DNA of 7,624 bases, taken from Candidatus Bathyarchaeota archaeon. GTDB taxonomy: Archaea; Thermoproteota; Bathyarchaeia; RBG-16-48-13; GCA-020355125. The DNA is taken from the NCBI GenBank assembly GCA_030670615.1, contig DAOVBJ010000042.1, forward strand, positions 1-7,624. The letters run 5' to 3'. This document shows positions 6,038 to 7,624 of this stretch, one piece after another. The translations under genes and the position numbers were made by a program. Under the pieces are notes generated by a model, which saw nothing but the letters and a program-made list of their open reading frames with translations, was not told the origin of the DNA and searched no databases. Numbering within the stretch: position 1 is the stretch's first letter; each line of letters begins with the position of its first letter.

Positions 6038-6280
6038 ATACAGAAAACCTCTTCAAGGTCAATGTGTTCAATCATCGAGATCAGGACAGCTAGTTATCTT
6101 ATAGGCATTCATATTTAACTATTGGATCACGCTTTTTCATCCTCGTAACGGACACACGGTTGATAGCGTCCGCTGATCTGGAGAGGTCTTTAGTGAAATA
6201 GGTTAACGTGAGTGATTGCGTGGTGAACAAACAACTTGGTTGCTATACAGTATTTAGGGGTGGAGGGTAAAGCTTTTCGT

Positions 6281-6300
6281 CGAAAGCATGTTATTTATAT
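6281..6300 (+). promoter_or_regulatory. Promoter (BRE plus TATA) of the zinc-ribbon gene
   Basis: CGAAAG (6281-6286) resembles a BRE, and TTTATAT (6294-6300) is a near-consensus archaeal TATA box. Its centre is 26 bp from the ATG at 6323, the first codon of the 7-codon leader ORF, so the mRNA would begin at that AUG. A second TATA-like GTATAAG (6308-6314) would start transcription near 6337, just before the main ATG at 6343. Confidence 0.5.
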
Positions 6301-6322
6301 TGCCCTCGTATAAGTCTATAAT

Positions 6323-6346
6323 ATGAGCGGTTGGTTTCCATTATGA
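6323..6346 (+). promoter_or_regulatory. 7-codon leader ORF overlapping the zinc-ribbon gene start (ATGA)
   Basis: ATG 6323 opens seven codons (M-S-G-W-F-P-L) ending in TGA at 6344-6346, which overlaps the ATG at 6343 as ATGA. The promoter spacing suggests the leader AUG could be the 5' end of the mRNA. No ribosome site precedes the main ATG, so coupled re-initiation is plausible. The layout matches that in front of the methyltransferase gene. Confidence 0.35.
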
Positions 6347-6921
6347 GAAAAAAATCGTTCGCCATAGACCTCACCAAAGTAAAGGGCGAGGGCGAGTTCC
6401 AGTGTCCCAGTTGCGACAACCTTATCTCACCCGACGATGATTCAGAGGAGACGTATAAGATAATCGAGACGGTCATGGTCGACGAGGACACTCTCGAGCG
6501 AATGGTCATTCAATGCCGCACCTGCAAAAGCATCATAAATTTAGAGGGCTTCGACGCCTTCTCAGAGGAAGATGACATGAACATTGAAGTGTCCGAAGCA
6601 CTTCCCGAATCGAAGGTCGGCTACAGAACCCTGCACACTATCTCTCAAGAGGACCGAACCCTAGGACAGGTCGCCGTCGAGTACGCTCAGAAGGAAGACG
6701 TGAAGGCCTTTAAAAGACTAAGGAAACTCCGCAAAGGCGAACCCTTCAAAGCGACCATAACTCTCTTAAATGCGGAGGAGGCTAGTTTCAAGAGTGAGGA
6801 TCTCCAACCGATTGCCAAGGCAGTGAAAAAAAGGTTTAAAGGCCTGATAAATCAGGACATCTTCCTCATTGAGGAGAAGGGCGGACGCAAAAACGTGATA
6901 GGAAAAGCCTCGGACCTTTAG
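6343..6921 (+). CDS. Zinc-ribbon protein of unknown function
   Basis: I do not recognise a named family. The 192-residue protein begins with a short basic segment (MRKKSFAIDLTKVKG). A zinc-ribbon-like pair of CxxC knuckles follows: C21-P-S-C24 and C58-R-T-C61, with a 33-residue acidic spacer (PDDDSEE near 30-36). The middle (about 70-115) is acidic, with SEEDDMNIE. The C-terminal part (about 118-192) is lysine-rich with a predicted helix-strand pattern (KAFKRLRKLRKGEPFKATIT, then AVKKRFKGLINQDIFLIEEK). There is no signal peptide or membrane segment, so it is presumably cytoplasmic and may bind nucleic acid or protein. ATG 6343 is preferred over TTG 6331 because of the promoter distance and the ATGA overlap with the leader ORF. 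It is a single-gene unit, with a T5 tract at 6962-6966 as a possible end. Codon use is like that of its neighbours, so it is probably a real lineage-conserved gene. Confidence 0.75.
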   Translation: MRKKSFAIDLTKVKGEGEFQCPSCDNLISPDDDSEETYKIIETVMVDEDTLERMVIQCRTCKSIINLEGFDAFSEEDDMNIEVSEALPESKVGYRTLHTISQEDRTLGQVAVEYAQKEDVKAFKRLRKLRKGEPFKATITLLNAEEASFKSEDLQPIAKAVKKRFKGLINQDIFLIEEKGGRKNVIGKASDL

Positions 6922-6961
6922 GCAAGGCTCATTTCAACGCAACTTCATAGGAAGAGCTTGA

Positions 6962-6966
6962 TTTTT
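6962..6966 (+). terminator. Weak T5 tract after the zinc-ribbon gene
   Basis: Five T residues 40 nt after the stop are the only T-run near the end of this gene. No stem precedes it, so the call is weak. Confidence 0.2.
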
Positions 6967-6993
6967 AGTAACGCTTGAGAAAAGGTTAGTTCT

Positions 6994-7094
6994 CGACGAT
7001 TTGGATTAGGATTCAGAATCCAAATTGATGAACTCACCAAGGCGAGCATCAGCACGAAGTCATGAGATCTCGCGTCTAAGAAGGGAAATCGTCG
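6994..7094. other. Candidate structured RNA or palindromic control element
   Basis: CGACGATTT (6994-7002) is perfectly complementary to AAATCGTCG (7086-7094), enclosing 83 nt. Within it, ATTTGGATT (6999-7007) pairs perfectly with AATCCAAAT (7017-7025), sharing four bases with the outer stem, so the two 9-bp helices exclude each other. With the outer stem formed, a smaller GGATT-CAG-AATCC hairpin (7009-7021) and GCGAG/CTCGC (7042-7046 with 7069-7073) can form, giving a three-way junction. No coding frame runs through it. Whether it is transcribed, and on which strand, is unknown. Confidence 0.35.
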
Positions 7095-7153
7095 TTCAGG
7101 TGACAACATGTCCCACCTCATGCTTGCCAAATAATTGAAAAACCTGATTACCA

Positions 7154-7169
7154 CCGAAGTCTTTTAAAC
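7154..7169 (+). promoter_or_regulatory. Candidate promoter in the long gap before the RDD gene
   Basis: CCGAAG (7154-7159) and CTTTTAAAC (7161-7169) form a good BRE plus TATA pair, predicting a start near 7191. The next clear gene begins at 7400, so the transcript would have a leader of about 200 nt or carry something else first. A second TATA-like AATATTTATT lies at 7313-7322, nearer the gene. Confidence 0.35.
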
Positions 7170-7289
7170 AGGAAGTGGAGACGGAAGAGAGCCCAGGAAG
7201 TCAGAGAAGATTCCCGGTTAAAGCTAAGTCTAGATGAGTCATTTCTGATAGAGACAGTGTACGGAATAGCTTTGTCACTTTAGAGATGA

Positions 7290-7388
7290 ATGCAGGAGGC
7301 AGTATCACTGAAAATATTTATTATCGATAAGGAGATAGTGAAGAAAAGAATAGAAGGTATGCGAGTTAAAAGCAACGACGGAGCTTAG
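7290..7388 (+). CDS. Possible 32-residue small ORF upstream of the RDD gene (doubtful)
   Basis: ATG 7290 opens a 32-codon frame that stops 11 nt before the RDD gene. Its peptide is hydrophobic then basic (SLKIFIIDKEIVKKRIEG in the middle). There is no good ribosome site for the ATG. A GTG at 7338 with GGAG at 7331-7334 could instead start a 16-codon version. It could be a leader or chance; I lean towards chance. Confidence 0.15.
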   Translation: MQEAVSLKIFIIDKEIVKKRIEGMRVKSNDGA

Positions 7389-7399
7389 GAGAGGAGATA

Positions 7400-7624
7400 A
7401 TGCCTTATTGTAGAACGTGTGGAGCGAATGTATCTGAGAGAGCGGCTTACTGTCAACAATGTGGAGCACCAGTTGAAGTTGTAGCCAGGGTCTTGTTGGC
7501 AACTTGGGGAGAACGATTGATCGCGTGGGTGATAGATTTGATACTTCTGGGAATCTTTCTCGCCCCCATCAAAGTCGTCTTGAGACTGGCATGGCCCGGC
7601 TTTCTGTGGGCTCCTTCGGCTCTC
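7400..7624 (+). CDS. Zinc-ribbon plus RDD-type membrane protein, cut by the window end
   Basis: The first 75 residues of a longer protein are present; the frame runs open off the right edge. Residues 3-24 are a compact zinc ribbon with C4-R-T-C7 and C18-Q-Q-C21 (CGAP ending), of the zinc_ribbon_2 kind. After a short linker comes WGERLIAWVIDLILLGIFLA (36-55), which has the R39...D46 pattern of the first RDD membrane helix; the later aspartate of the RDD name lies beyond the window. In archaea and bacteria such zinc ribbon-RDD fusions are common inner-membrane proteins of mostly unknown function, sometimes linked to transport or stress. The start is well supported: ATG 7400 is preceded by GGAG at 7388-7391 and 7393-7396. 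Neighbours give no hint of role. Confidence 0.8.
   Translation, partial: MPYCRTCGANVSERAAYCQQCGAPVEVVARVLLATWGERLIAWVIDLILLGIFLAPIKVVLRLAWPGFLWAPSAL

Larger units (their letters stand above)
5519..6280. other. Long intergenic region without a supported gene
   Basis: About 760 bases contain no ORF with protein-like character and no family signature. Visible elements are T7 tracts at 5711-5717 and 5877-5883, an A6T5-rich block at 5933-5943, several TATA-like boxes (TTTTATAT 5572-5579, GTTTATAC 5987-5994, CATATTTAAC near 6110), small hairpins, a tandem 10-bp repeat (6017-6037) and a long-range stem (6078-6084 with 6173-6179). A 53-codon minus-strand frame (5730-5891) starts with ATG but looks random. 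The region could hold small RNAs, or it could be decayed sequence. Confidence 0.55.

Noticed and set aside
6068..6076. GTTCAATC resembling a tRNA T-loop
   Set aside because: The flanking bases do not form a T-stem, and no acceptor, D or anticodon arms are present.
6999..7101. TTGATGA (7025-7031) as a box C of a C/D guide RNA
   Set aside because: The first base is not a purine and no CTGA box D follows at a suitable distance.

Overview
The window looks like a piece of an archaeal chromosome, probably an uncultivated anaerobic lineage. The evidence is: two tandem genes of the archaeal/eukaryotic PAC2 family (proteasome assembly chaperones), TATA-type promoter elements placed about 26 bp from start codons (short-leader or leaderless transcripts), GGTGA/GGAGG ribosome sites, and a corrinoid methyl-transfer gene pair. 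A Bathyarchaeia-like member of the Thermoproteota would fit this mix, but that placement is inference; there is no rRNA or universal marker gene here.

Layout. 1-366 is AT-rich with no supported gene. 367-1852 (minus strand) holds two PAC2-family genes in tandem; the downstream one has lost a usable start codon in front of its conserved N-terminal motif. A divergent promoter region (1853-2063) separates them from a plus-strand operon of a URO-D-fold methyltransferase (2064-3227) and a corrinoid protein (3244-3900), closed by a stem plus T7 terminator (3909-3986). A minus-strand M20 metallopeptidase/deacylase follows (4217-5506). Then come about 800 bases with no supported gene (5507-6330) containing promoter-like boxes, T-tracts, small hairpins and an 11-bp-period direct repeat. 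A plus-strand zinc-ribbon protein of unknown function lies at 6343-6921. A second long non-coding stretch (6922-7399) contains an unusually well-paired segment with two mutually exclusive 9-bp helices. The window ends inside a zinc-ribbon plus RDD-type membrane protein gene (from 7400).

How the genes work together. The methyltransferase and corrinoid protein are adjacent, co-directional and 16 nt apart. This is the classic substrate:corrinoid methyltransferase plus corrinoid carrier arrangement, which takes a methyl group from a methoxylated or methylated compound onto Co(I). The second methyltransferase (to tetrahydromethanopterin or tetrahydrofolate) and the corrinoid activator are not in the window. 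The PAC2 pair may serve proteasome assembly. The M20 enzyme is a housekeeping-like hydrolase of N-acyl amino acids or dipeptides. No defence system, mobile element, CRISPR, tRNA or rRNA was seen. The least explained items are two 7-codon leader ORFs that end in ATGA overlaps with the following gene, the broken PAC2 start, and the candidate structured RNAs in the intergenic regions.
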